From the NCBI GenBank assembly GCA_026027325.1, contig JAMSLZ010000025.1, positions 1 through 64,000 on the forward strand: 64,000 bases of DNA, in the 5' to 3' direction. The stretch is from Actinomucor elegans (taxonomy: Eukaryota; Mucoromycota; Mucoromycetes; Mucorales; Mucoraceae). The stretch's first letter is position 1, and the number at the start of each line of letters is the position of its first letter. The translations under genes and the position numbers were made by a program. Below the pieces are notes generated by a model. It was not told the DNA's origin. It was given only the letters and a program-made list of their open reading frames with translations, and searched no databases. Positions 22,293 to 33,930 of the stretch are shown here, in pieces.

Positions 22293-25200
22293 CTTGAAGA
22301 ACGGCAGTATCAAATTGAAACCGTGCAGAAACAAAAGGCAATCGGTAACACCTAACTTAAACTATCTCATTTCACATAAGCAAGCCGATAGATACATGAA
22401 AAAGGGTGCCGACAACTTTCTCTTCTACATCAAGTCAAAAGACAATGAACTAGATTTTCACAAGAATCCAAAATTGCAGACTACGGCTTACTGGGATGGA
22501 TTGGTTAAAGAATTTGGTGATGTATTCATGGATAAACTACCTGGCCTCCCTCCTGACCGAGGAATCCATCATGCCATTGACGTTGGTGATGCACAACCCA
22601 TTTCTAGACCGCCTTATAAGATGAGCCCCATTGAATTGGATGAACTGCAAAAACAATTGAAAGAACTGTTACTAGTTGGGATTAATTAGACCTAGTACAT
22701 CTCCATGGGGTGCTCCTGTTCTATTCGTAAGAAAGAAACCCGATCCAGGTTCAAACAAACCAGGTGCTCTGCGAATGTGTATTGACTATAGAATACTAAA
22801 TAAGCATACAATCAAAAACAGCTCCAGTTTACCAAGGATCGATGAATGTTTAGAACGTTTAAGTGGTGCTAGGTATTTTACAAGTTTAGATTTGCGAAGT
22901 GGTTATCATCAAATCCGTATTGCTCCAGAAGACGTTGAAAAAACTGCATTTAACACAAGATATGGACAATATAGCTGGTTAGTCCTACCGATGGGTCTGT
23001 GCAACAGCCCTCCAGTATTCCAATCTTTAATGAACAAGGTGCTTGCTGACTGTATCGATAAAACTGCTTTAGTATACCTGGACGACATCCTAATCTATAG
23101 TAAAACAATGGAAGAACATAAACAACATGTACGACAAGTGTTGAAATTACTACAGAAAGAGAAACTAGTCGCGAACCTAAAGAAATGTGAATTTGGCAAG
23201 AAAGAACTAACCTTTGTTGGTTTTCATATATCTAGTGCAGGTATTGCACCCAGTCCTGAAAAGGTGAAAGTACTCAAGGAATGGCCTCGTATGAAAAATG
23301 TTCAAGAAGTACGTCAGTTCGTGGGTTTTGCTCAATTCTACAAACGATTTATCAAGAACTTTGCATCAATTGCTGCTCCACTTACCGATTTGACAAGAGG
23401 AACGGGTATCAAGAAACGTCCTATAGTATGGACAGATGAATGTCAACGTAGCTTTGATACCTTGAAACAGTTGCTCTCATCGAGTCCAGTACTGCAAGTC
23501 GTAGATATGGATAAACCATTCAGGCATAGAGGTGGATGCTTCTGATAGAGGGTGTGGTGCTGTATTATTACAGACCTGGTGAAGACTATAATGCTCAATG
23601 GCATCCTATTTGTTTCGAATCCAAGAAGTTTTCTGAGGCTGAAAGGAAATACCCTGCACAAGAAAGGGAATTACTTGGTATATTGCATTCCTTAAGAACT
23701 TGGCGATGCTTTATAGATGGATGCCCAAAAGGTTATAGGGTATATTCAGATCATCTTCCATTACAGTATTTTAGGACCAAGGACAAACCCCCTAGTCGTT
23801 TGGTACGCTGGATATCTGAATTAGAACTATATTCACCTGAAATAATATACAAGCCGGGCAAGGAAAACGAAATACCTGATATATTATCAAGAATGAACTT
23901 TGATTCTCCTTCGGAACAACCTGCTAGTGAATCCATGGAACCTGAATATTTGTATGCTGCATGGAACAAACTACCACCTACACTTCGAAGTGATTGGCCC
24001 TTATTATTAATTCCAAACAACCGAACAAAGGTAAAATCGACTGAAGTAAAAAGCATACTGGACAGAGAAGAGAAAAATTTCAATGTTACTGCTAATCGAG
24101 TATGGCGAAAAGTAATAGTGGATGAAGCCAATAAACAACAAATCAAGAACGTACCATTTGTTCCTTTTGCCGAAAGAGCTGACACGGTAGCAAAATATCA
24201 CGAAGCATATGGACATGCTGGATACAAGACTATGTTGAAATTACTGATACCAAGAGCATGGTGGCCTTCGCTTAGGTTAGACATAAAACAATGGCTTAGT
24301 ACATGCCCTTCGTGCCAAGTCAATAGTCGTCGTACTAGAGCCCATCAAGATGAAATGCATCCACTTAAAGTCCCTACTGCGTTTGATCGTTGGCATCTTG
24401 ATTTTCTGGATCTTCCTACAACGATAAAAAACAATCGATGGTTACTGGTGGGAGTGGATTATGCTACTAACTGGCCAGTAGCGCGTGCTGTTCCTGTTGC
24501 ATCTAAAGAAGCAGTTGCTGATTTTATATATGAAGAGATTGTGATGAATTTTGGTGTTCCTTCGGAAATTGTAACGGATCGTGGTGCCAACTTTACGAGT
24601 GAACTGGTGAAGGAGTATTTAAAACGTGTAGGCACTAACCATAAGCTAACCTCTGCATACCATCCACGTACTAATGCCAAAGCTGAGCGTTTTAACGGTG
24701 TGATCAAGCAAATGCTACGAAAATACACGAATGGTGCTCTACATCGTTGGGATGACTTTGTCAAGGCCGCTCTTTTTGCTTGTCGAGTACGAATCCATTC
24801 TACTACGGGATTCAGCCCGTTCTACTTAACATATGGTCGAGAACCGCGCATTCCAGGTGATACTTTACAACCGTATATCGATGCTAATACGTTTAAAGAC
24901 CCTCGAACAGTAGCCGATTTCACTGCAAGAGAACTTTCTCAACTTGGACAACATAGAGCAGCAGCTGAATTCAAGTTAAAAGCTATGGCGGAAAAAGACA
25001 AACAGAAATGGGATGCGACTGTCAAGAAGCTCAGTTTTGAAACAGGTGACATGGTAATGCTAACGCATGAAGGTCGTTTTGGACTTGAGCCAAGGTTCAA
25101 AGGGCCTTTTATTGTAGTAGAAGCTTTTCACGACTATTGTACATACAAGTTGCAAACATTAGCTGGTGAACCGCTAAAATCGCTGGTTCATGTTGATCGT

Positions 25201-25920
25201 CTCAAGCCTGCACTCGGTGACAAACCTACTGAACCTTGGTATGATCCTGTTAAGGCACGTCGCGATTACAACAACATCATGAAAGACCTACCTACGACTA
25301 CGCTTGGAGTTGCACATAGTAATAGCAATGCAGTCAAAACTAATGAGATGGAATTAGAACAAATTCAAGTACCCGAAGACTTTGTAGATCCCATTGCAAA
25401 GAATGTTACGAGTAATGAGGTGGAAATGGAACAAGACGCGTTAAAAAATAAAATGCAAGAACACAGTACTAACTCAGTTAGCCCTAGTATCGCAAGCCAT
25501 CCATCTAACTCAGCATCTGGAGTTTCAAATATGTCAAGAAATGATCCAATGAAATCCGTTTTATCCCAGCCAATTACATCTGACACTTACCTACCTGAAA
25601 AAGCTCAACAATCACCAAGTCAACTAACAAGCAGCGATAACAGAGTCTTCGCCGATAGGCTTTCCGGACCGGATTCACCTAGTATTTCAAAAGTCAGCTC
25701 CATTAGTGTTCCGGGTCGAACACAAAGCTTGGAAGGGGGTAATGTCGAGCCCATAGACTCCACAATGGAAGAAGTACTAATAGAAGTCGAGCTGAGATTA
25801 AAGAAGGAAGCAAAACGAAAAAGGAAGTTCAAGCCCAATACCAATACAACTCGCAAGAAGACTAAGGTACACTTGACTTACCTTATACGAACTCAAGCCC
25901 GCTGCCAAGATGGTTGTTAG
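22293..25920 (+). pseudogene. pol: Ty3-type Pol (RT, RNase H, integrase), frameshifted
   Basis: Collinear pol over 3.6 kb: reverse transcriptase with LRMCIDYR, the SLDLRSGYHQI region and YLDD at about 23075; RNase H starting near 23530 (EVDASDRGCG in a third frame); integrase with a zinc-binding His/Cys region ending CPSCQ, catalytic Asp in WHLDFLD and TDRGANF, and Glu in NAKAERFNG; then a GPF-type segment (RFKGPFIVVEAF). There is no chromodomain; the tail is Lys/Arg-rich. Frameshifts near 22680, 23530 and 23570 split it into three main frames (22294-22689, 22676-23545, 23536-25920). The 5' side is cut by the fold-back at TA. It probably belongs to the gag at 15890; codon style and direction agree, but this is inference. 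Confidence 0.85.
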
Positions 25921-26126
25921 AAAATCATACTACTATAGAAATATTCCTTTATAAATATCCAAAGCGCATATCCATATATAATTATCCATCCGTCTTAGAA
26001 TAATATAAATACCATTATAATTTCATTGAATAAAGCTTATCTTCAGTTTGTATCTTAAAATACTTATATTGTATCTTTTATAATACTTCTTTAATATACT
26101 TCTTGATCACGTGTAGAATAGTCACA
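25921..26126 (+). other. 3' flank of Ty3 pol, possible start of a 3' LTR
   Basis: AT-rich, with TGTTAGAAAATCATAC overlapping the pol stop and AATATAAATACC near 26002 as a possible TATA box. It is cut off by CACTA-3 at 26127, so an LTR cannot be confirmed, and it does not match LTR1. Confidence 0.3.
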
Positions 26127-27111
26127 CACTGCAACTAATACCTACTTTTACGGCCGTAATATATTGGTATTATTATGTAATATTACCATACTTTTACCAA
26201 AATATTCCGGCCGTAATAGTTCAACTATTACCGCGGTATGTGTTCGCCTGTTACCATCCTTTTACGGCCGGGCAAGTTCAACTATTACTGTTGGTAAAAG
26301 TACGGTAAAAGATGAACACATACCGCGGTAATATTTTGGTAAAAGTTCGTCTGTTCCATTGGTAAAAGACCGTAAAAGTTCAACTATTTCCATGAAAATG
26401 ACCGTAAAACAGTCCTCCTTTTACCGTATTTTTACATATATTACGATCCTTTTACATTAAATTGAGCCAATAATAATTGATATTTTATAATTACACATTT
26501 TACATCTTTTACTATAATTTTGGTTTATACACATTTTTATTGAATAAAAATATTGTATATTCATTGCTAAATAATAATCCACCAGAAAGAGTACCAGATA
26601 TAATAGCCATAAATAACTAACTTCAGCAAATCAGTATTGTCGTAGTAAAACGCGCCATTTTTAGAGAAGAAATCAGAGTAAAGAAAGCCACAACCGAAAA
26701 GACATTATATTAAGAAACGACCAAAAAGAAAAGCCACTTCAACCAAGAGGATAATTTAATTAGCAAAATCTAAACATCAAAAAGAGAGGTGAATAACGTG
26801 TTTATAATTCCAGTCAGAAGTTAAGACATACCAAGTATTGTTGCGTAAGCATTCAGCAAAATAGTACTAACAAATGAAAATGGATGTAAGTAAAACAAGC
26901 TTTTGAGCGGATAGAAGATTAAGTGCTTACCATATGTTCAAGTATCAAAACGGCCTAAAAATGAGTGGTAAATGAAAGAAATCAGCACAGGTTAATTAAA
27001 CGTGAACGAAATTCATACATACCATAAAGATTATGACCAAAATAATTCGAGTTAACATAGCAGCTGGAAGCAGCAACTCAATCAAACCAATCTAACAGCT
27101 AAATGGAAGAA
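26127..27111 (+). repeat. CACTA-3 left terminal inverted repeat
   Basis: About 985 bp, the mirror of 46183-47163. The outer 330 bp is built from GGTAAAAG, TTTTACGGCCG and TACCGCGGTA words in both orientations, probably transposase or partner-protein binding sites. The inner part is ordinary AT-rich DNA. Confidence 0.85.
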
Positions 27112-27113
27112 TA

Positions 27114-28769
27114 CAGTGACTCGCAAAACTGTTCAAATGTTTGATACTTTTTTAAATATCGGGTTCAAACCTGAAGTTCTTCATTATTAACATACCATAT
27201 AATTAATATCATTCGAAAGGGAAAAGAGTCAGGAATGTATTCAAAAAAATTTATTAATAAATTGCTATTTTAAGGAATTTAATCGGACACAGAAAATCAG
27301 AATATCATTTGAACAGTTTTGCACGGATATCAAATATGACAAATATCAGTGTTTAAACGGCATTTAATACTTTGTCCAGTAACCTTTTGCCTTGATACAC
27401 TGTTGAATACGCTCTGGCATGCTTTCTATAACCTTTTGGCACTCCTCCTTCTTAATGATGTCATACCAAACTTCCTTCGATCTTTCGAACAGGTCGTTCA
27501 TACCTTTTGCAGGTGCTTCATACTCATTTAAGCGCAGTTTCAATAACCTCCACATATTCTCGATAGGATTGAGGTCTGGTGACTGTGGTGGCCAGTCCAT
27601 GACTTGGTACTCCTGTTCTTTAAGGTAGTCTTTTACGAGATTTGAAGTGTGTTTGGGGTCGTTGTCCTGCTGGAATATGATTTGGTCACGCCGGAGACCC
27701 AAATTTTCGCATGCAAAATCGATCGTTTGTCTCTGTTCGTCTTCTAAGATCTCCTTATATAGTGTTTTATCCATATGGCCTTCAATTTTGCACATCCATC
27801 CAACACCAGCGTATGTAATCGCACTCCAAAGCATAATACTACCTCCTCCATGTTTTACCGTAGCATTAATATGTCGCGGTTGCAACGTTTGACCATCCCG
27901 AATCCAGGCCCAAGTGCGTCCATCCGAATTGAAGCGATTTACTTTGGTCTCATCTGACCATACCACACGTTTCCAGTCATCAATTGTCCAATAACGATGA
28001 GCTTTACACCATGCGAGCCTTTTTCTGGAATTTTTTACACTTAGCATAGGCTTCTTCTTCTTTTCAATAGCTCCCAAACCCTCCTTACGGAGAGCTCTAC
28101 GAATAGTATCAGCGCTAACATGGATTCCATGATCAATTTGAAGCTGTTTCTTGACTTTAACAGCGTTATCCATTCTGCCTTTAGTATCAAACGTACACAA
28201 TATCGTTTATCAGCACCAGACAGGGCCTCGGGTCTACCACTTTTGCACAGTTTTCTTCCAGAACATTCTAATCTACTGATGTTGGATACAGTACCGATGC
28301 TAACTCCAACCTTTTCAGATACTTTACGAACACTTTGACCGGAATTTAGAAGAGATATGATTTGGTTACGTTGATCGGTTGATATAGCGCGCATGTCCAA
28401 CAATATTTAGACTTAAATTGGAAAAGTTGATATATAATGTGAGCGTATAATTGTAGTAAAATCTTCTTCATATGTTAGCCAAGACATATGTTAAATATAA
28501 GAGACCTTGGAATAAAATCCAACTTGTGGTTCAACGATTTTTCCATTTTAGCTTGTGCATGCAAAACTGTTCAAATGTATAAATCAAATTCAAGTCACAA
28601 TAACTATTCCATAAATGGAAATATTTGACCAAAGTTTTTTTGAATGTAATCTACACGATTTGCTCTTTACAACAATATAAGTGACATCAAAATCAGCGAT
28701 AGAAAAGTTTGATTTTGAATACGATTTATAAAAAAATGTCAAACATTTGAACAGTTTTGCGAGTCACTG
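27114..28769 (-). mobile_element. Tc1-A, full-length Tc1/mariner element
   Basis: Inverted ends CAGTGACTCGCAAAACTGTT flanked by TA at 27112-27113 and 28770-28771; length 1656 bp. It carries one transposase gene on the minus strand. It sits in CACTA-3 at the inner edge of the left inverted repeat, upstream of the first recognisable partner-gene exon. A mutilated copy is at 18169-19400. Confidence 0.9.
27364..28403 (-). pseudogene. Tc1-A transposase, one frameshift
   Basis: The N-terminal frame (28403 down to about 28190) encodes a helix-turn-helix and a GRPEAL hinge. The rest continues in another frame (28200-27364) with the DD(34)E catalytic triad in WSDETKV, FQQDNDPKHTS and NPIENMW. It ends KGYWTKY like the other Tc1 proteins here. 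Total would be near 345 residues, a normal length. The single frameshift near 28195 makes this copy non-functional unless bypassed. Confidence 0.88.
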
Positions 28770-28826
28770 TATGTTGAAAAAAAAAGCAGGTTAATAAGTT
28801 TTTAAATAACATTTTAATGATACTAG

Positions 28827-29759
28827 GATTTGCTTACCTCTTACTACGGAACTTTGTCGCAAAAGTATGATTTTAAGGTATCATTATCCTATCCTCCGAA
28901 CAAAGATGTTCGAACAAAAATGAGAACCTATGGTGAGAACAATCGCCAAACACACCATATTTCAGCCAGGGCAATGAAACAGATTATCACTGACCGCTTT
29001 TGGTATATGTCGAGGTTGCATAAAAAAGCTAAGGATCTGGGAGAAGACGATGAAGTTGTTATTGATTCCGTTAGCGAAGCCTATGCCAAAAGAAACAGGT
29101 GCAATTCCCGTACTCAATTGGTAAAGTAGCAGTGATAGTAATGTTGAGGTTATTCATCTTTTGTTGGTATAGAAATTGGGCCATAGAGTAGATATGTACT
29201 CTCAGAACAAAGAGCATTTCGAAAAAGAATATGGTAAACAGTTCCCAGTCTTTTTGGTTGCTGGAATGATATCTGAAGAGGAAAGCGATGTAGACATGGA
29301 AGGCCAACAAGTGCTGATTCGCAAACGACCTCAGTACAGAAGCGCAAAAGTAAGTATATGCGTGCTTTTCCTTATTTTCATTGACTCCTTAGTAACCGGT
29401 GATACCTCTTTTTCCATCGCATTCATTAGTTGAATAATGCTTTCGATAAGTTAGATGACCTCTGGATTAATCCTCGCTGCAAAAAAACGAAGAGAAAGAG
29501 AGGTAATCATCTTCCTCGTATTACCATGGAGCAGGATATTCCATTCAACGATCAAGCGATGAAGTACGCCTCCTTTCCTGCTTGGGGATGGGATCCTGAG
29601 GCTCGTATGATTTTTGAGTCTTCTGTTTTTCGTAGCATATCTAGTGGCTCACCAACTGGTGCTTCTCGAGGTGGATCTCCTGGCCCATCAACTGCTGCTT
29701 CTCGTAACCAGTTTGATATTTCTTCTTTTCTTCCCTCTTTCACTGAATCACAACAGTAA
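28827..29759 (+). CDS. CACTA-3 partner gene (5' end not located)
   Basis: Three exons joined in phase 0: 28827-29120, 29173-29349, 29430-29759 (266 codons plus stop), with acceptor AG at 28826, so at least one upstream exon is missing from my model. It may lie before Tc1-A; ATGAAAATGGATGTAAGT near 26875 inside the inverted repeat is one candidate. The protein has acidic (EEESDVDME) and basic (KKTKRKRG) patches and a Ser/Gly/Pro-rich C-terminus. No domain is recognised. It faces the transposase tail-to-tail, unlike the divergent pair of CACTA-1. Confidence 0.55.
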
Positions 29760-29831
29760 TAAAGATTAGCAATATAGCATAAAAAAATAGGAAAAAGGAT
29801 ATAATAATATATATATAATTGATACAAAAGC

Positions 29832-32800
29832 CTAAAAGGTGTTCACAATCTTTCTTGGGAGAGAGACGGATATCATTGAGTTTTCTACGTAAGGCTCAGT
29901 AGCAACGCAGGTATGAATACGATGCACTGGCAAGATGGAATGCTTATCGATGGTTTCAAAAGCTGATTGCCAAACGAAAGCAGAGTGGGCGTTAAATGAT
30001 TCGAAATAATAAGGCGATTTCTTGAACCATTCTACAAAAGCAAATACATGAGTCACGTCTTGAGTTTGTGATCTTTGATACACTGGCATTTCAACAACAT
30101 GACTAAAGAAGTAGGCTACTCTTCCAACACGAAATTCACCATTGACTAAGGCTTCAATGTATATTCCTCGTTTGGTTCTTGAAGAAACGGAGCGAATTTG
30201 CTGGCCTAGCAGATTAATTTCAGTGAACTTTTTGATTTTCATACTTGCTATAAGAGTTGATCTAATTCGATGATGAGGAAGACGGTATTGAACGACATCG
30301 TAGTTTAATCGGTAATAGACGTCCTTGTAAAAGTCAAGAAGGCCCTGATGATGCATGCTGTTCATCACTACACTTCGATCGAAATGCTTGTGAGAAAAGA
30401 AAGACGGAGGAAGAGGTTCAGAACCTGTGACAAGACGTGCGTCATCAGTTGAATGACTAATAAAAGTAGCCAAATCAAAGCGTTGAGTATTACTACTCAA
30501 ATCAGTTCCAAGACTATCTTCATCATTATCCAAAGAATCAGCAATACCAGGCAAAAGAGAAGAGAGAACATTCATCATGATTGGGTTGTTAAATATTCGA
30601 GCAGAAAAGCCTTTGATATAATCTTGGGCATGAACATGCTGCAAGTATTTCTTCATGAAGGTCGCTTCTAATCCTTGCTTGAAATTGGTATTGACATCTT
30701 TGATATCACCATTAGCTCTTTCCATGCCATACAACCAGGTCGAATAGATAGGACCAAAGTCACGTATCGTTTCCTTTAGGTGCAGGTGTAAATGGAAATT
30801 AGGTGAGATAATGTTGGCACCGTAGATAACCGAACATTCCTGACCAAATTCTTTCAAAAACTTATGAGCTTCGTCAATTTGTGCATTTGTGATGGAGGGC
30901 CCACCTAGAATTTGATTTGCTTTCACAAATTTCATCCAACTAGTCAATGCATCACCAGTGATCTTACCTTTTAAAAGTAAACCAGAATACACGAAAACCC
31001 AACTTCGCCATTCATCGCCTTTCATTCCAACGAACCCAGAAGCAATTTTGTGAGCAATCGGTGTAAACTGCGGGGGCACTGCAATATTCTTGGCTCTTGC
31101 TGCCATTACACGAAAGTCTGCGTCAGATAAGTAAACTTGACGAGTAACTGGATTGACAGTCTTTTTCCACCAATCCATCATCCGCTTTGCTGTGCCTAAG
31201 TACAGGTTATGCAAAGCATCCACTGTTGTGCATCTGATCAGATCAAAATACTCCAAACGATGGAACTCGCTATACCGTGTACCGTACATTTGTTCTAAGC
31301 GCTTTCTATCACCAGTTGTTAATGCTTCCTTCCATTTCAATGCTTGCTGCCTGTTTGATTGCCCGTCTCTTCGATTCCAAGTAAGATCATCGAGGTTTGA
31401 TAAATCGCGAGCTTGTGGACGACCAGACTGACCAAGATAACGATCCGAGCATTTATGACAAGGAATGAACGAATTGAAGGCAGTAAAACCACAAACCTTC
31501 TTTACGGCCGGAAGATCACAGTTTACCGACATCAATGCTGCACGAACAGACCTACCATCACTCAAAATCATACCTTCAAACAACACAAGTAATTCATCAA
31601 CCATTGGTTTTAAAAAATGATTAATTGAATCCAACTCAGGTTCCTTTGGCCCAGGCATGATCCCAACAAGAATCAGATTCTCTCTGCGAAACCTTTCTGC
31701 TCGAGGGAGGTTATTTACAATAAGGTAAATGGCTCCAACAGAATAATTCATCGTCTTGGTGGGTGAAAACCAATCGACATTAAGTGAAAGCATGAGTGAT
31801 CCAGGTTGAAGAACAAAAGGGAGACCATCCTTCTTGAAGTTGCTCCAGTAATTGCCGTCAAATACATCAAACAAACTGTCTTTAATTGTTGTTCGACTTC
31901 TCCAGTTTTCAATTGCAGATGTAAAATGAGGACGAGAGAAAAAGCGCTCAAGAGTAAGTTTTACCGAGTTGTAAATGTATTCTTTTTTTGGTTGTAAATT
32001 GCCACCAGATGAAAGAACTGTCAACTGGTTATGGCATTTTGTTGGTTTGTACGCAGTGATGATCATATTTTCGCAACGTTTAATAGTACGGTGAACGATA
32101 ACAGCGTCATAATCGTAAATACAGTTGCATCTATCGCATACTACGTATGTCCTTACACCTATATAATACAACATATTAAAAAAGCTTAGTACTTATATAT
32201 AAATCAAGAGTATATTTTTCAAAAACAAATACCTTTGGTGACGAAATCAGCTTCAACAATATTTCTAGCGGTAGCAAGCTTGGAAGGGAAGCGATAAGGC
32301 AAGCTTACAAGGATGAATACAGCGTTGAAAAGCTTGAGGAGCAATTCTGCTGTTGCAATTGATATGCCGTTGTTTTGAAACAATACGAGAAATACCATCA
32401 AGAAGTATGGTAAAACAAGTTCTTCAGTGATATCTACTACTGTTTCTTGTATTTCAACGTCTTCATTTTCTGTCAGATATAACACAACGTTGAATCAGTC
32501 AATTGATTTGTACAAAAATCATTTTTAAGAAACATACCATCAATCAGAGTCTCGCCCTGGCAGTAATCAAAATTTTCAACATTGTCAACTTCAAAGTTGA
32601 CGTCTTGAATTTCTTCAGTAATATCATCATCGTTATCACTAACAAGTTGTTCTTCATTTTCTAGTGATTCCGTTTCATTGGTGGTAATTGCTTCTTCTAC
32701 AATGACTATAAAGACAATTTGTAAGTTCGAAACTATGAATAAGCAAGAAAAGAAATATATCTTACTATTCGAAATTGATCGCATTCTATCTTTTCTTGAA

Positions 32801-32889
32801 TGGCGTAATTTAGTTAAAGGAACAACCATTCTGAAACCACGCGTAGTTTTAGTACATTCAGTGCATCTACACACAACTTTCTTTACCAT
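29832..32889 (-). CDS. CACTA-3 transposase, tnp2 family (4 exons)
   Basis: Exons 32889-32766, 32705-32538, 32469-32233, 32158-29832 with continuous phase; 951 residues, no internal stop. The N-terminus has Cys pairs (CRCTEC) that could bind zinc, followed by a strongly acidic exon 2, then CDRCNC. The tnp2 core is in exon 4: NVDWFSPTKTMNYS, NLPRAERFRREN, MPGPKEPELDSINHFLKP, and a Cys pair in IPCHKCSDRY. This form resembles tnp2 proteins of fungal CACTA elements and is only distantly like CACTA-1. It appears intact. Confidence 0.85.
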
Positions 32890-33014
32890 TGAAGTATATA
32901 AACGTTTGTAATATAGAGAAAAACGCTTTTTCGAAAATTGACCCGCCTTTTCTTGTAAATCACGGCAGGTAGTACGAACAATAATTAATACCAGTTACTT
33001 TCAATCAGTAATCA

Positions 33015-33228
33015 AGGAGCAGGGCGGGATAAAAATAATATTATGCTTTTATTGGCTATTGTTGTTTCAATAATTAGAAGAAAGAATCATTTTTTGGGGG
33101 TTTCAAAACTTCAACAAAAATTCGTTAAATGAAGTTATTTAAGCGATTTTTACAAGTAAAATATTGCAAAGACACAAATAATTGCTTAACAAAAGTTATA
33201 GAAAATTTAATTGTGCATCTAAACATAT
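33015..33228 (+). repeat. inverted repeat G, left arm
   Basis: About 213 bp starting near GAGCAGGGCGGGATAAAAAT; its reverse complement lies at 44997-45720 once the solo LTR2 there is removed. It ends at the TA where Tc1-C is inserted. It may be the end of another transposon inside CACTA-3. Confidence 0.65.
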
Positions 33229-33481
33229 ACTGTATGCGAAAAAAGGGTTTCAATGTTTTCCAATTTTGAATATTTCATCATATAAGCAGCTTATAACTCT
33301 ATAAAACAAACATGTTACTTAGAGAAAGTTGTAGAAGAAATGAAGGGCTTTCAGATGATATATGCTTTGTTCTTAACAAACAAAAGTTTATTAGTACTTA
33401 TATAAGTGTAAAGTTAAAAAGTAAAAAATTAAGCTTTGCTAAAAATTACGGGAAAAAAATTAATAATTTGTTTGTTGACCT

Positions 33482-33603
33482 TTACTTTTTATAACAGCTT
33501 CAATTCTACCAGGCATGCTATCAATATATTTCGGGCAGTCCTCCTTAGTAAATTTATACCACTCTATATTGATCCTCTTTTCTAGTTCTTCTACAGTATG
33601 AGG
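33482..33603 (-). pseudogene. Tc1-C transposase, C-terminal piece
   Basis: The minus strand encodes the C-terminal region ending in a MPGRIEAVIK motif, matching the SMPKRIEAVIKAKGGYTKY end of Tc1-D in place. It is separated from the rest of the gene by the chromovirus; the duplication TGAGG marks the join. Confidence 0.8.
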
Positions 33604-33905
33604 TGTGGTGAAATAGCCACATAATTGAAGTACAGACAGACTAGAGGCCTGTGCGCCCTAGCTGTAGCACATACATACTAAAGCATCATTGATTACCTTA
33701 TACAGCGATACAGTCCTTAAACAGAGATACGTCCTTCTTATACTTTTTATATGAACACAAGTAAATAACCTTCAGTCACAATTCAACGAGTATAAATACA
33801 AGCTAGAAAAACTAGTTAGAAATAATTAATCACATTTAAGTTGAATAAACTATAACCAAGTTATAATCGACTTACTACCTGCTTTTATATTTTAATTTTA
33901 CCGCA
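33604..33905 (+). repeat. chromovirus 5' LTR (LTR3)
   Basis: 302 bp, TGTGGTGAAATAG...TTTTACCGCA. TATAAATA at 33791-33798 is the probable promoter box. It is followed by TTTTTTTCGATTAAAC; no clear tRNA-complementary primer-binding site starts with TGG, so priming is unclear. Confidence 0.93.
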
Positions 33906-33930
33906 TTTTTTTCGATTAAACTTAACTACT

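Noticed and set aside
26127..27111. CRISPR-like or satellite array suggested by recurring GGTAAAAG and ACGGCCG words
   Set aside because: Spacing is irregular, units occur in both orientations, and the whole region is mirrored at 46183-47163, so it is a transposon end.
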